Of a stretch of 47,246 bases of DNA, positions 8,617 to 16,611 are shown piece by piece. The stretch spans positions 1-47,246 of the forward strand of contig MHBL01000279.1 in NCBI GenBank assembly GCA_001803235.1, read 5' to 3'. The stretch's first letter is position 1; every line of letters starts with the position of its first letter. The DNA is from Lentisphaerae bacterium RIFOXYA12_64_32 (GTDB lineage: Bacteria; Verrucomicrobiota; Lentisphaeria; Oligosphaerales; YB12-FULL-65-16). A model generated the notes under the pieces. That model was not told the origin of the DNA, did not search any database, and was given only the letters and a program-made list of their open reading frames with translations. Both the position numbers and the translations under genes were made by a program.

Positions 8617-10074
8617 ATGTCGACGCGATCAAGAGTTATTGCTCTGACGTGGAGTCTGGTTGGAGTCTGTGCCGTTCCGGCTTGGGCGGGAGGCGGGCCT
8701 TCCGGCTTGGAGGAGTTGAGCAAGAAGTCTCAAGCGTGCATCGAGTGTCACAAGGACCAGAACCCATCGCTGTACCAGCAATGGGGCAGCAGCAAACACT
8801 TCCGCGCCAATGTGGGCTGCTACGAGTGCCACGCGGCGGACCCGGCGGACCCGGATGCCTATGAGCACGCCGGGGAGACGATCTCGGTGATTGTGAGTCC
8901 CCAGGACTGTTCGCGCTGCCACGCCAAGGAAGTGCGGGAGTTCGTCGGTTCGCACCATTCCAAGGCGGCGCGGATCCTGGGTTCCCTGGACAACGTGCTG
9001 GCTGAGGTGGTGGAGGGCAACAAAGGCTTTGTCACGAAAGGTTTCCCGAAGGGGACATCTGCGGCGGCGGTAGATGGCTGCTGGCAGTGTCATGGTTCGC
9101 AGGTGAAGGTGGAACCGGACGGCCAGCTCGATCCGGCGACCTGGCCCAACACGGGCATCGGGCGCATCAACCCCGACGGGTCGGAGGGGTCGTGCGCTGC
9201 CTGCCACAGCCGCCACAGCTTTTCGGTGGAACAGGCACGGCATCCCGACACCTGCGGCAAGTGCCACATGGGCCCGGATCATCCGCAGAAGGAGATCTAC
9301 GAGGAGTCGAAACACGGCATTGCGTTCTTTGCCAACGTGTCGCGTATGAACCTGGGCAACGCCAAGTGGGTGGTGGGCGAGGATTACTCCGCCGCCCCGA
9401 CCTGCGCCACCTGCCATATGTCGGAAACGAAGAAGCAGAAAGTAACTCACGACGTGGGGATGCGCATCAGTTGGAACAACCGCCCGGCGGTCTCCGTCCG
9501 CCCCGAGATCGCCGACAAGAAGATGGACCTGCCCGGCCAGGCGATGCCGTGGGATGCGCGGCGCAGCAACATGAAGGACGTGTGCTTCAGTTGCCACAGC
9601 ACCAAGTGGGTGGAGAACTGGTTCGTGCAGTATGACGAACTGATCGAGCTCTACAACGAGAAGTTCGCCAAGCCGGGCCTGGCGCTGTACGCCGCCGCCA
9701 AACCGTTGATCAAGCCGGTGGAGTTCGGCAACAAGATTGACTTCGTGTGGTACGAGATCTGGCACCATGAGGGACGCCGTGCCCGCCACGGTGCGGCCAT
9801 GATGGGGCCGGACTACACCCATTGGCACGGCACGTACGAGGTGGCCAAGCACTGGTACTCCGAGTACATCCCGGGACTCGAGGAACTGGTCCAGGCGAAC
9901 ATCGGTTCCACGGACCCGGCGAAGAAAGATGCGGCGGAGAAGCTGAAGGCCCTGCTGGACCAAACCCTGGCGAGCGACGACCACCGGTGGTACACCGGCA
10001 ACATGGACCCGGAAGAAAAGGCCGCACGCGCCAAGGCCGCCGCGGAATTCAAGGCCCGCTACGAGAACAAGTAA
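8617..10074 (+). CDS. Octaheme hydroxylamine oxidoreductase-like cytochrome c
   Basis: 485 residues with a Sec signal (cleavage AWA-GGG near residue 24) and exactly eight CxxCH haem sites, starting at Cys41, 68, 98, 155, 193, 213, 263 and 323. The fourth is C-W-Q-C-H-G, the position of the catalytic haem in HAO-family proteins. After haem 8 comes a conserved block (IWHHEGRRARHGA, MMGPDYTHWHG) with Tyr400. In Nitrosomonas-type HAO a tyrosine in the C-terminal part cross-links to the catalytic haem and favours oxidation; epsilon-type Hao lacks it and reduces nitrite. I think Tyr400 is the candidate but cannot align it. At 485 residues it is nearer the short epsilon/anammox-like forms than the ~570-residue nitrifier enzyme. 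No C-terminal membrane anchor is seen. Periplasmic; substrate nitrite, hydroxylamine or NO. Confidence 0.93.
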   Translation: MSTRSRVIALTWSLVGVCAVPAWAGGGPSGLEELSKKSQACIECHKDQNPSLYQQWGSSKHFRANVGCYECHAADPADPDAYEHAGETISVIVSPQDCSRCHAKEVREFVGSHHSKAARILGSLDNVLAEVVEGNKGFVTKGFPKGTSAAAVDGCWQCHGSQVKVEPDGQLDPATWPNTGIGRINPDGSEGSCAACHSRHSFSVEQARHPDTCGKCHMGPDHPQKEIYEESKHGIAFFANVSRMNLGNAKWVVGEDYSAAPTCATCHMSETKKQKVTHDVGMRISWNNRPAVSVRPEIADKKMDLPGQAMPWDARRSNMKDVCFSCHSTKWVENWFVQYDELIELYNEKFAKPGLALYAAAKPLIKPVEFGNKIDFVWYEIWHHEGRRARHGAAMMGPDYTHWHGTYEVAKHWYSEYIPGLEELVQANIGSTDPAKKDAAEKLKALLDQTLASDDHRWYTGNMDPEEKAARAKAAAEFKARYENK

Positions 10075-10152
10075 CGGGGGAGCCGGTTCCGGCACGCTGT
10101 GGCGGGTAATGGCCATAGGCGCTTTTTTGGGGGGGGCTGGGACTGCCGTCAC

Positions 10153-10680
10153 ATGATAAAACGACTACAACATTTCCCCGGCAAGCTCCGGGCGCCCTTC
10201 ACACCCGCCACACGGCCAGCCCGCTCATGGAAACACGCGACGTGGGGCTTCTTCTCCGGAACCTGCGGGATTCTGGCGATCAGCGGCCTGGCATCCCTGA
10301 CGGGGCACCATCTGCTGCTCGGCTCATTCGGGGCGTCCGCCGTGCTGTTGTACGGTGCTCCGGAGAGTCCTTTGGCGCAACCGCGCAATGTCCTGGGCGG
10401 CCACCTGCTCTCCGCGCTCGTTAGCTGCGCCATGGTCGCTTGTGGCGCCGCCGGTCCGGTGGCCTTGGCGGTGGCGGTCGGACTGTCAATCCTGGTCATG
10501 CACTCCACGCACACGACTCACCCGCCGGGCGGCGCCACAGCTCTGATCGGCATCCACGACCATGCCGGTTGGCTGTTCCCCATCCTCCCGGTGCTGGTCG
10601 GAGCTACGGTCCTGGTCCTGATCGCCGTCGTCGCCAACAACATCGTTCATCACCGCCAATACCCGAAACACTGGTGGTGA
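10153..10680 (+). CDS. HPP family membrane protein (candidate nitrite transporter), copy 1
   Basis: 175 residues with four hydrophobic segments and the signature THPPGGATALIG. Arabidopsis and cyanobacterial HPP proteins have been reported as nitrite transporters, which fits its position directly behind the octaheme gene (78-bp gap). The start at 10153 (MIKRLQHF) is preferred over an upstream in-frame start because the extra residues (GNGHRRFFGGG) are not HPP-like. A poly-G stretch lies upstream rather than a clean ribosome site. A related but divergent copy is at 26970-27518, at the end of the NXR/Nar-like operon. Family firm; function inferred. Confidence 0.85.
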   Translation: MIKRLQHFPGKLRAPFTPATRPARSWKHATWGFFSGTCGILAISGLASLTGHHLLLGSFGASAVLLYGAPESPLAQPRNVLGGHLLSALVSCAMVACGAAGPVALAVAVGLSILVMHSTHTTHPPGGATALIGIHDHAGWLFPILPVLVGATVLVLIAVVANNIVHHRQYPKHWW

Positions 10681-10711
10681 CCCACAGGGTGACCCACAGG
10701 GTGACCCACAG
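10676..10711. repeat. Three tandem copies of a 12-bp unit
   Basis: GGTGACCCACAG is repeated three times without interruption (10676-10687, 10688-10699, 10700-10711). The first copy contains the TGA stop of the HPP gene and the array ends 17 bases before the start of the HD gene. A 12-bp period leaves spacing open to slippage, which could tune coupling between the two genes. Confidence 0.9.
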
Positions 10712-10728
10712 GGACAGGAGAACGCACC

Positions 10729-11457
10729 ATGGCACCCAGCCTTTGCCCCGGACAAGACAAACGTTTCTGGAAGGGCAACGACGCGTCCGACCAGCCATGC
10801 CCACGTTGCGGGAACAGCATCGAATTCTGGAAGGATGACTTCCGGCGCCGTTGCACGCACTGCGGCGAACGGGTGCGCAACGCGCGCTTCGACATGGGCT
10901 GCGCCAAGTGGTGCCAGTTCGCCGAGCAGTGCGTGGGAATCCCGGCGGCGCAACTGCGCGACGAAACGCTCTGTGACGCTTTGATCAAGGAGATGAAACA
11001 GGTCTTCGCCGACGACCAGCGCCGTATTCGCCATGCCCTGGCGGTGCTGGACTGCGCGGAACTGATTCTCAAGCAGGAGAAGGCTGATCCGCTGGTCGTG
11101 AAGGCGGCCGCCGTTCTCCACGACATCGGCATCCACGAGGCGGAAGCGAAACACGGTTCAGCGGCCGGCAATTACCAGGAGATCGAGGGTCCGCCGATCG
11201 CTCGGCGCATCCTGAGCGCGATGCAGGTGGACCCGGCGGCGGTCGACCACGTGTGCCGGATCATCGCCAACCACCACAGTGCCCGCGACATCGACACCCC
11301 CGAGTTCCGCATCCTTTGGGATGCGGACTGGCTGGTGAACATTCCGGACGAGTTCCCGCAAGCCTCGCAATCCCAGATGGAAGCGACTATCGCTCGGGTG
11401 TTCAAGACCGGTGCCGGAAGGCGCCTGGCTGAGGCGCTCTTTCTGACGAAGAGCTGA
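10729..11457 (+). CDS. Zinc-ribbon HD-domain phosphohydrolase, paralogue 1
   Basis: 242 residues. An N-terminal zinc ribbon (Cys24/27 and Cys42/45) is followed by a second Cys group (Cys58, 62, 68) that could bind zinc or an Fe-S cluster, then an HD domain: His102, His131-Asp132 in HDIGIH, HH at 182-183 and Asp198 in LWDADW. HD proteins are metal-dependent phosphohydrolases, often acting on nucleotides. It is the last gene of the octaheme cassette, 48 bp after the HPP gene. A paralogue at 16612-17340 differs at about 31 of 242 positions. Ribosome site GGAGAA lies 8 bases upstream. The substrate is unknown; the Cys groups suggest metal or redox sensing. Confidence 0.85.
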   Translation: MAPSLCPGQDKRFWKGNDASDQPCPRCGNSIEFWKDDFRRRCTHCGERVRNARFDMGCAKWCQFAEQCVGIPAAQLRDETLCDALIKEMKQVFADDQRRIRHALAVLDCAELILKQEKADPLVVKAAAVLHDIGIHEAEAKHGSAAGNYQEIEGPPIARRILSAMQVDPAAVDHVCRIIANHHSARDIDTPEFRILWDADWLVNIPDEFPQASQSQMEATIARVFKTGAGRRLAEALFLTKS

Positions 11458-11516
11458 ATATGCCCGGTGCGGTGCGTCGCCTGTGAGCCGCATCACGGAT
11501 CACGGCGCCTGCCCAA

Positions 11517-14500
11517 TCAGGGCTGGGGTGGTTTCTTCGGGGGCTCGCCCGGCGTCGGTTGCCTTGGCAGCGGGTTGTCTGCCTTCCGGTAGTAGAGGGC
11601 CTCGCGGCTGGACAGTTTGCCTGCGTCCAGGAGCGCCTTGAGCTTAGGCGTGTTTACGGTGCGCATTCTGGCGGTTCCCGCGCCGGATTCAACGCTGTTC
11701 GGCGGCCGCTGCAGGACGGTGCGCCAACCCGGCGCGGACAAGTGTGCGCACCCCAGAAACGCACCCCCGATGATCGCCAGGAAGACCGAATCGGCCCAGC
11801 GCCAACCCGGCGCGGTTTCCGCCGCCTGGAGCGCGTGGGCTTCGCGCGGTTCGATCCGGCGACATCGGTCGCAGCGGATGCAATCCAGTTCGTCGCGATT
11901 CCGGACCCCGTACGAACAGGCGTCCGGGCTGATTCCCGGGGTAAAGCGCCGCAACAGGTGCAGACCGCCCAGCAGTCCCAGGAAGGCACCGCCGACGCAG
12001 AAGGTTCGGCACCAGAACCGGGGGACAAAGAAGGCCAGGCACACCGCCAGCAGGGTGATCCAGACGATGGGCATGGCGGGGGCCCGGCCGAAGACCGTCA
12101 CCAGCGGGTCGAGCGACGGCACGTCGCTGGCGGGCGGCAGCGCCAGAAGGCAGACCGCCGCAAACAGAAGGACGTACTTGACCATCCGGGCGTAGCGCCA
12201 CACAGCCTTGCTGGGGATGATCGCCAACCGGAGAGGTCGAAGGTCGCCGACAAGTTCCTGCAGTGCACCGAAGGGGCACAGGTAACCGCAGTAGACGTTG
12301 CCGAACAGGATGACCAGGATCGGGATCCCCACCGCCATGGCAACGCCGACGCTGACGCTGTGCCCCCCGGCCCTGAGAAGCGCCAACGAGGCGACATGCT
12401 CCAGGGAATACTGCGCATTCAGTGACGTGCCGGCGACCAGCAGGATCAGGAGCAGCCAGCCACGACGGAACCGGGCCAGACGCGCCCAGCGCAGCATGAC
12501 GGCTACGGCCGCCAGCGCCCCGAGAAGCGTGACGGTGCGATCGGGCATGCGCCAGTGACTCTCCGAAACCGGCACCGTGCTCCCCTGCCCCAGAACGTGC
12601 GCCGCAAATCCCTGTCCGGCAATCGCCACCGTGCGCATCAGAGCCGCGGACGTCACGGTGGCCCCGCTCACCGCATCGACACCCTTAAAGGGTTCGTCCC
12701 TGAAGACGTTTCTACCCAATAGGTTGTGCATCCATGAATCCAGCCGCCTCAGGTAAGCCGGCGTCTCATTGGAGTGCAGGATCCGAACGTCCCGGAGGAC
12801 CCCGTCCTTGTCGGTAGCCACGGCCAGCGCAAGCGGCCCGCCGTAGCCACGAACGTCGGATGCCAGCGCTTCGGTGCCGAAGACGTAAGCACGGACAATC
12901 CCCGGCTCGGCGTCTTGCCTGAAGTAGTACATCGCCTGGCGGTTCTCCAGGGGCGCGGTTGCTTCGACTAGCGTTGCGCCGCCGGTCATCGTGCTCGCGG
13001 CCTGGGCCAGCAGTTGGCGCCCATCGACCTTCGTCAACCGGGCATGGAGTTGTGCGACGAGCAGCAGGATTGCCGCCGCGCCGAAGAACACGTACCCCGT
13101 TGCCCGTGCGACCCGGTCGAAGCGGTCAGGCGCCACTGCGGTCCCTTCGGCTTGCCACCGCGGGCTCAGATGCGCAGCCAGCCACCGATAGGGCAACAAC
13201 GACGCGAGGTTCGCTCCGATCAGCAGGGCCTGCACCGCAAGCGCCGACGGCACGCCAAGAACGGGGAGCAGGAACAACCCGGTCAGAAGGCCGCCCAAAG
13301 CCCCGCCCACGTGGTCGTTCAGTTCGATGAGGCTGCCGGCGGTGGCATCGCCCACACCGCACGTCTCCAACCGCGCCGCGGCCACGGGGACATAGGCCCC
13401 GCTCAACAGCCCGCAGACCAGGAAGCACAGGAAGAGCGGCGCGACCCCCACTCCCGCCGAAGGCAGCAGGGCCACGACCGCCAAGAACGCGACGTGCACG
13501 GCAATGACGAAAGCAAGAATGGCCTGCGGGCGCCACTTCCCGGTGGACAGCGACCGCGCGGCGGCAAGGCTGCCTGCCGTCAACCCCAGCATGAACACGG
13601 CTGAGATCAGCCCGATGTGCAGAAATACAGAACCGAAGCGCGATTGATAGGCGAACATGAACACGAGCGTGGTGCCCATCGCCGCAGCCCCGCTGGAGAC
13701 GACGGCGAAATGACTGTCGAAGGCCACCGAGCTCGAACCATCGCCCTGCCCCGGCTCCGGCGCGGACGGCCACCGCGATACAGAGCGGCAGAGGTACACG
13801 GCGCGCAGCAATACATAGAGTACGGCGGCGGCGACCAGAACCAGGAATCCAACGGCTCCGGCCGTCGCGACCATGGCGAACATCGTCTCGGGCGCAGCGG
13901 TCTGCCGCGCGACGAGTAGCAGCGCGTGCAGTAACGCCTTGGGTTCCCGATCGGTGTTCAGCAGAGAGTTGCCGACCGCTGCCGTCTCGGCCTGGCGGTA
14001 ACGCGCCAGCAAATCGTCAATCCGCTCGGGGCTGTACAGGGAGATCAGGCCGTCCGCCGGGTAGACCTGCTCGGCGCCCTTCACTTGGCGGTAACGGGCG
14101 CGCAATTCGAGGGAGAACATGCTGAGGCGACCGCTGTCCGACGCGATCATCCAGGTGTCGTCGCCCGGTTTCAGGGCTACGTCCTTGAACACGGCTTTCA
14201 GGGTGTGAAGCACCGAAGCGCCCAAGTTCACCAACTCGGCGCCCATGTAGTTCTCGCCGGCAGAAACCCTGATTCCAACAACACCGTCACGGCTCATTCG
14301 CTGCTTCAGCAGCTCGAAGAACTCCCGGGTGCAGTACCGGTTTAGTGACAACGTGGCGGCGTCCGGAAGATTGACAATGACCAGATCATACGGCTCAGGC
14401 GACTGGCGCAGGAATGTCCGCGGGTCGACACCCGGGATGTCGACGGCACCCGTGCCCTGCTGAAACTCCAGGGGCAGGACCTCCATCAGCTTCTGCGGAT

Positions 14501-15488
14501 AGGCGGGGTCGGGGGTCAGCCAGGTAATCCGTTCCACCTGGGGAAGAGACGCCAAACGTCGGCAGATGCCATAACTACCGCTGCCAATGACCAGAAAGCG
14601 ACGGGCATCGGGCTTCTGAGCCAGGTGGATGGCGATCACCTCGGATGCCGGCTCGGTGCCGGGCACGCTTTCGACCACCGATTCCCAGGCGACGACGTTG
14701 AACTGCCCCTGGTGACGGCCGAAGTGATAGTAGGCCTGAGGGGTGGCGAAACTCCCGTCGTAGGCGTCAGCCGGGAACAGGCGGCACCACGCGTGAAGGT
14801 CATTCACCCGAGCCCAGTGGCCCGGAACGCCCAGACCTATTGCCCCGACGACCAACAGCAACGGCACCGCACCGGTCAGGCGGGCGCGTCGAACCCAGCC
14901 GTGCGCGGCCCCGGCCCCGGCCACGACCAGCGCGGCACAGAACATGGTGGTCTCCGGACTTCGCCCCGCCCACAACAGCAGCGTCGCGGCGACTCCGCCG
15001 GCACAACTGCCTGCGGCTTCCCAGATGTAGACCCACGCCACGGCGAGAGGCTTGCTTTCCGAAAGCCACTTGACCGCCAGCGTGAACAGCAGACCGGTGC
15101 AGAAGGAGACTGGCGCATTGGCGAGGAACGACACGGGCAGCATGCGGGCAAAAGGAAAGAGCTCGTAGCTCTCGATGCCGGCCAGGGCGCGGGATTGCTG
15201 GATGAGCAGGAGTTGCCCCGCATACGCAGGCAGATAGACGAGCGGCAGAAACGTGAAATACCGGAGCAGGCGACAAGAGAGTGTTGCGGGGATCAAGCGG
15301 GCCGCGAGCGCGCCGGCGCCGACCCAGAGCAACCAGGAACTGAAGAAGCAACTGATCCCCAGCTCATTCCCTTCGTAGACGGTGAGAAAGGCACGGAACA
15401 ACAGCGCCTGTGCCACGACGGCGAAGAACCCGAGAGCAAAGACAACAGGCCAGTGAAACGTAAGCCGTTCTTCGGCGTGGAGTCTCAT
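11517..15488 (-). CDS. Giant fusion: spermidine-synthase-like membrane protein + covalent-FMN domain + NosR/NapH-like Fe-S membrane module
   Basis: 1323 residues, one uninterrupted frame. Residues 12-225 are membrane helices; about 290-450 a Rossmann-type spermidine-synthase-like domain (FLVIGSGSYGICRR near 298); about 540-815 a second helix bundle; about 815-970 an FMN-binding domain with the flavinylation motif SGATVTS (Thr944 the likely FMN acceptor); and about 985-1200 a NosR/NapH-like module with CGYLCPFG (Cys1067, Cys1071), CRTFC and CIRCDRC. The C-terminal tail is Pro/Lys-rich. The start at 15488 (MRLHAEERLTF) follows a GAGGTGA site. A likely role is moving electrons across the membrane through FMN and Fe-S clusters; what the synthase-like part binds is unknown. 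It converges on the HD gene and is divergent from rrf2. The frame stays open for almost 4 kb, against assembly error. Confidence 0.85.
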   Translation of the reverse strand: MRLHAEERLTFHWPVVFALGFFAVVAQALLFRAFLTVYEGNELGISCFFSSWLLWVGAGALAARLIPATLSCRLLRYFTFLPLVYLPAYAGQLLLIQQSRALAGIESYELFPFARMLPVSFLANAPVSFCTGLLFTLAVKWLSESKPLAVAWVYIWEAAGSCAGGVAATLLLWAGRSPETTMFCAALVVAGAGAAHGWVRRARLTGAVPLLLVVGAIGLGVPGHWARVNDLHAWCRLFPADAYDGSFATPQAYYHFGRHQGQFNVVAWESVVESVPGTEPASEVIAIHLAQKPDARRFLVIGSGSYGICRRLASLPQVERITWLTPDPAYPQKLMEVLPLEFQQGTGAVDIPGVDPRTFLRQSPEPYDLVIVNLPDAATLSLNRYCTREFFELLKQRMSRDGVVGIRVSAGENYMGAELVNLGASVLHTLKAVFKDVALKPGDDTWMIASDSGRLSMFSLELRARYRQVKGAEQVYPADGLISLYSPERIDDLLARYRQAETAAVGNSLLNTDREPKALLHALLLVARQTAAPETMFAMVATAGAVGFLVLVAAAVLYVLLRAVYLCRSVSRWPSAPEPGQGDGSSSVAFDSHFAVVSSGAAAMGTTLVFMFAYQSRFGSVFLHIGLISAVFMLGLTAGSLAAARSLSTGKWRPQAILAFVIAVHVAFLAVVALLPSAGVGVAPLFLCFLVCGLLSGAYVPVAAARLETCGVGDATAGSLIELNDHVGGALGGLLTGLFLLPVLGVPSALAVQALLIGANLASLLPYRWLAAHLSPRWQAEGTAVAPDRFDRVARATGYVFFGAAAILLLVAQLHARLTKVDGRQLLAQAASTMTGGATLVEATAPLENRQAMYYFRQDAEPGIVRAYVFGTEALASDVRGYGGPLALAVATDKDGVLRDVRILHSNETPAYLRRLDSWMHNLLGRNVFRDEPFKGVDAVSGATVTSAALMRTVAIAGQGFAAHVLGQGSTVPVSESHWRMPDRTVTLLGALAAVAVMLRWARLARFRRGWLLLILLVAGTSLNAQYSLEHVASLALLRAGGHSVSVGVAMAVGIPILVILFGNVYCGYLCPFGALQELVGDLRPLRLAIIPSKAVWRYARMVKYVLLFAAVCLLALPPASDVPSLDPLVTVFGRAPAMPIVWITLLAVCLAFFVPRFWCRTFCVGGAFLGLLGGLHLLRRFTPGISPDACSYGVRNRDELDCIRCDRCRRIEPREAHALQAAETAPGWRWADSVFLAIIGGAFLGCAHLSAPGWRTVLQRPPNSVESGAGTARMRTVNTPKLKALLDAGKLSSREALYYRKADNPLPRQPTPGEPPKKPPQP

Positions 15489-15506
15489 CCCCGTCACCTC
15501 GAAGGC

Positions 15507-15635
15507 AGGGCTGAGGGATGAAGGCTGAAAGCTGAAGTGGACGCAGATGAGGGCTGAGACCTGAAATGGACGCAAAGAAACCGCTCTTGGTTTCGGCCTC
15601 TGGACCTCAGCTTTCAGCGTTCATCCCTCAGCCCT
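15507..15635. repeat. 30-bp inverted repeat flanking about 70 bp
   Basis: Arms 15507-15536 and 15606-15635 are reverse complements over 30 bases with two mismatches (core GGCTGAGGGATGAA). A partial third copy (GAGGGCTGAGACCTGAA) lies between them. The element fills most of the 264-bp divergent gap between the fusion gene and rrf2. It could form a large hairpin or be a palindromic mobile repeat. Confidence 0.75.
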
Positions 15636-15715
15636 CTGTCGCGCCTGCTGCGGGCAATATCGTTCCTCCCGCCGGAACATCAACCCTGGCGGCGATGCGG
15701 CGGTGATGGGCCTTC

Positions 15716-15752
15716 TTGACAGGCAACCGAAACTGGACTAACTTACTCCAGT
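15716..15752 (+). promoter_or_regulatory. rrf2 promoter with palindromic operator
   Basis: TTGACA (15716-15721), 17-base spacer, TAACTT (15739-15744). A perfect inverted repeat, ACTGGA (15732-15737) and TCCAGT (15747-15752) with a 9-base spacer, covers the -10 and ends one base before the ATG at 15753. It is well placed for autorepression. Expected initiation falls at about 15750-15753, so the transcript may be leaderless. A 40-base stretch from the -35 through the ATG matches 34 of 40 bases upstream of the NXR/Nar-like operon (40005-40044, minus strand). Confidence 0.75.
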
Positions 15753-16232
15753 ATGAAAAGAGGTCGCACGATAATCCGCCGAGATACCGACCACGCGCTC
15801 CGGATGCTGGTACACATCGCGTCCCAGAACGGTCAAACCGCCACAGTGCCGGCGATGGCGCGGGCGCTGACCGTCCCGGCCAGTTTCGCGCACAAGATAC
15901 TCCGGAGACTGTCGAAGGCAGGCATTCTGCGGTCCAGGGCTGGCAACCAGGGCGGGTTCCGTCTCGCCGTGTCGCCTCGCCAGGTATCGCTGTACGATGT
16001 TGTCGTGGCAGTGCAACCATTGCCCCTTCTGAACTTATGTACGGGCGGCGCGGACGGTTGCGTTCGTCGCCCCTCCTGCCGGATCAGTACCCGTCTCCGG
16101 GTGCTCCAGGACAGGCTGAACACGTTCCTTCGTGACACCCGCCTGTCGGATGTCCTCGACGATACGGTGGACAGGGCCTCCCCCGCCGCGGCGCGAAGCC
16201 AAGGTCCGAGTTCAAGGTGTCAGAAGGGGTGA
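15753..16232 (+). CDS. Rrf2-family Fe-S transcriptional regulator
   Basis: 159 residues. A winged-helix DNA-binding domain occupies about residues 10-75 (TVPAMARALTVPASFAHKILRRL, cf. the Rrf2 recognition helix). Three cysteines, Cys96, Cys103 and Cys109 (spacing 6 and 5), match the cluster ligands of IscR/NsrR-type members, whose spacing is 5 and 5. NsrR senses NO and IscR senses Fe-S status; which applies here cannot be told, but the surrounding nitrogen-oxide enzymes favour NO or nitrite stress. No ribosome site is visible and the ATG abuts the operator, so translation is probably leaderless. The C-terminal ~20 residues are Ser/Arg-rich. Confidence 0.9.
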   Translation: MKRGRTIIRRDTDHALRMLVHIASQNGQTATVPAMARALTVPASFAHKILRRLSKAGILRSRAGNQGGFRLAVSPRQVSLYDVVVAVQPLPLLNLCTGGADGCVRRPSCRISTRLRVLQDRLNTFLRDTRLSDVLDDTVDRASPAAARSQGPSSRCQKG

Positions 16233-16267
16233 AAAGCGCCCCGGGTGCTGCCAGCAAGATGGCCTGG

Positions 16268-16459
16268 AGTGCGGGTTCTCTGCAATCTGCCGAGCAGAAC
16301 CCCGAAACCATGAGTCACGCCTCGATGTCGCCCCAGGCCCGCAAGGCGGCCTGGATTGGCCCTGGCACGATCCGGGTCTCTGCCGGCATCGAGAATACGC
16401 AGGACCTCCTCGACGATATGGCCAGGGCCTTTGGCGCCCTGGCCAGGCAACTCAAGTGA
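16268..16459 (+). pseudogene. C-terminal remnant of a Cys/Met-metabolism PLP-dependent enzyme
   Basis: The reading frame ending at 16459 encodes a stretch with SHASMSPQARKAA followed by GTIRVSAGIENTQDLLDDM, the characteristic C-terminal end of cystathionine gamma-synthase/O-acetylhomoserine sulfhydrylase enzymes (THxS..P..R, then IRVSxGIEDxxDLxxDL). Only about 60 of the usual ~400 residues remain; the lysine-containing PLP domain is absent. It directly follows rrf2, and Rrf2 genes are often neighbours of cysteine-biosynthesis genes, so a deletion joined rrf2 to the tail of such a gene. No function expected. Confidence 0.75.
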
Positions 16460-16511
16460 TCCGGTAGTGTCAAATTCGGTGAGGAACAAGAATGACGAAC
16501 AGATGATCGTT

Positions 16512-16572
16512 GTCGCAATCGTCGATCGATCCATTTCCGCAACAATGCTGGTTGTCGAGAAGCGATTGCGAC
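16512..16572. repeat. 10-bp inverted repeat upstream of the second HD gene
   Basis: GTCGCAATCG (16512-16521) and its complement CGATTGCGAC (16563-16572) are spaced by 41 bases in the 152-bp leader of the next gene. Could be a leader hairpin or operator; nothing else is recognised in this gap. Confidence 0.4.
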
Positions 16573-16611
16573 GAGGATTGCGAGAAGCGATTGGGGATAG
16601 GAGGACGTACA

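Noticed and set aside
10676..10711. CRISPR-like reading of the 12-bp tandem array
   Set aside because: Units are contiguous with no spacers; it is a simple tandem repeat.
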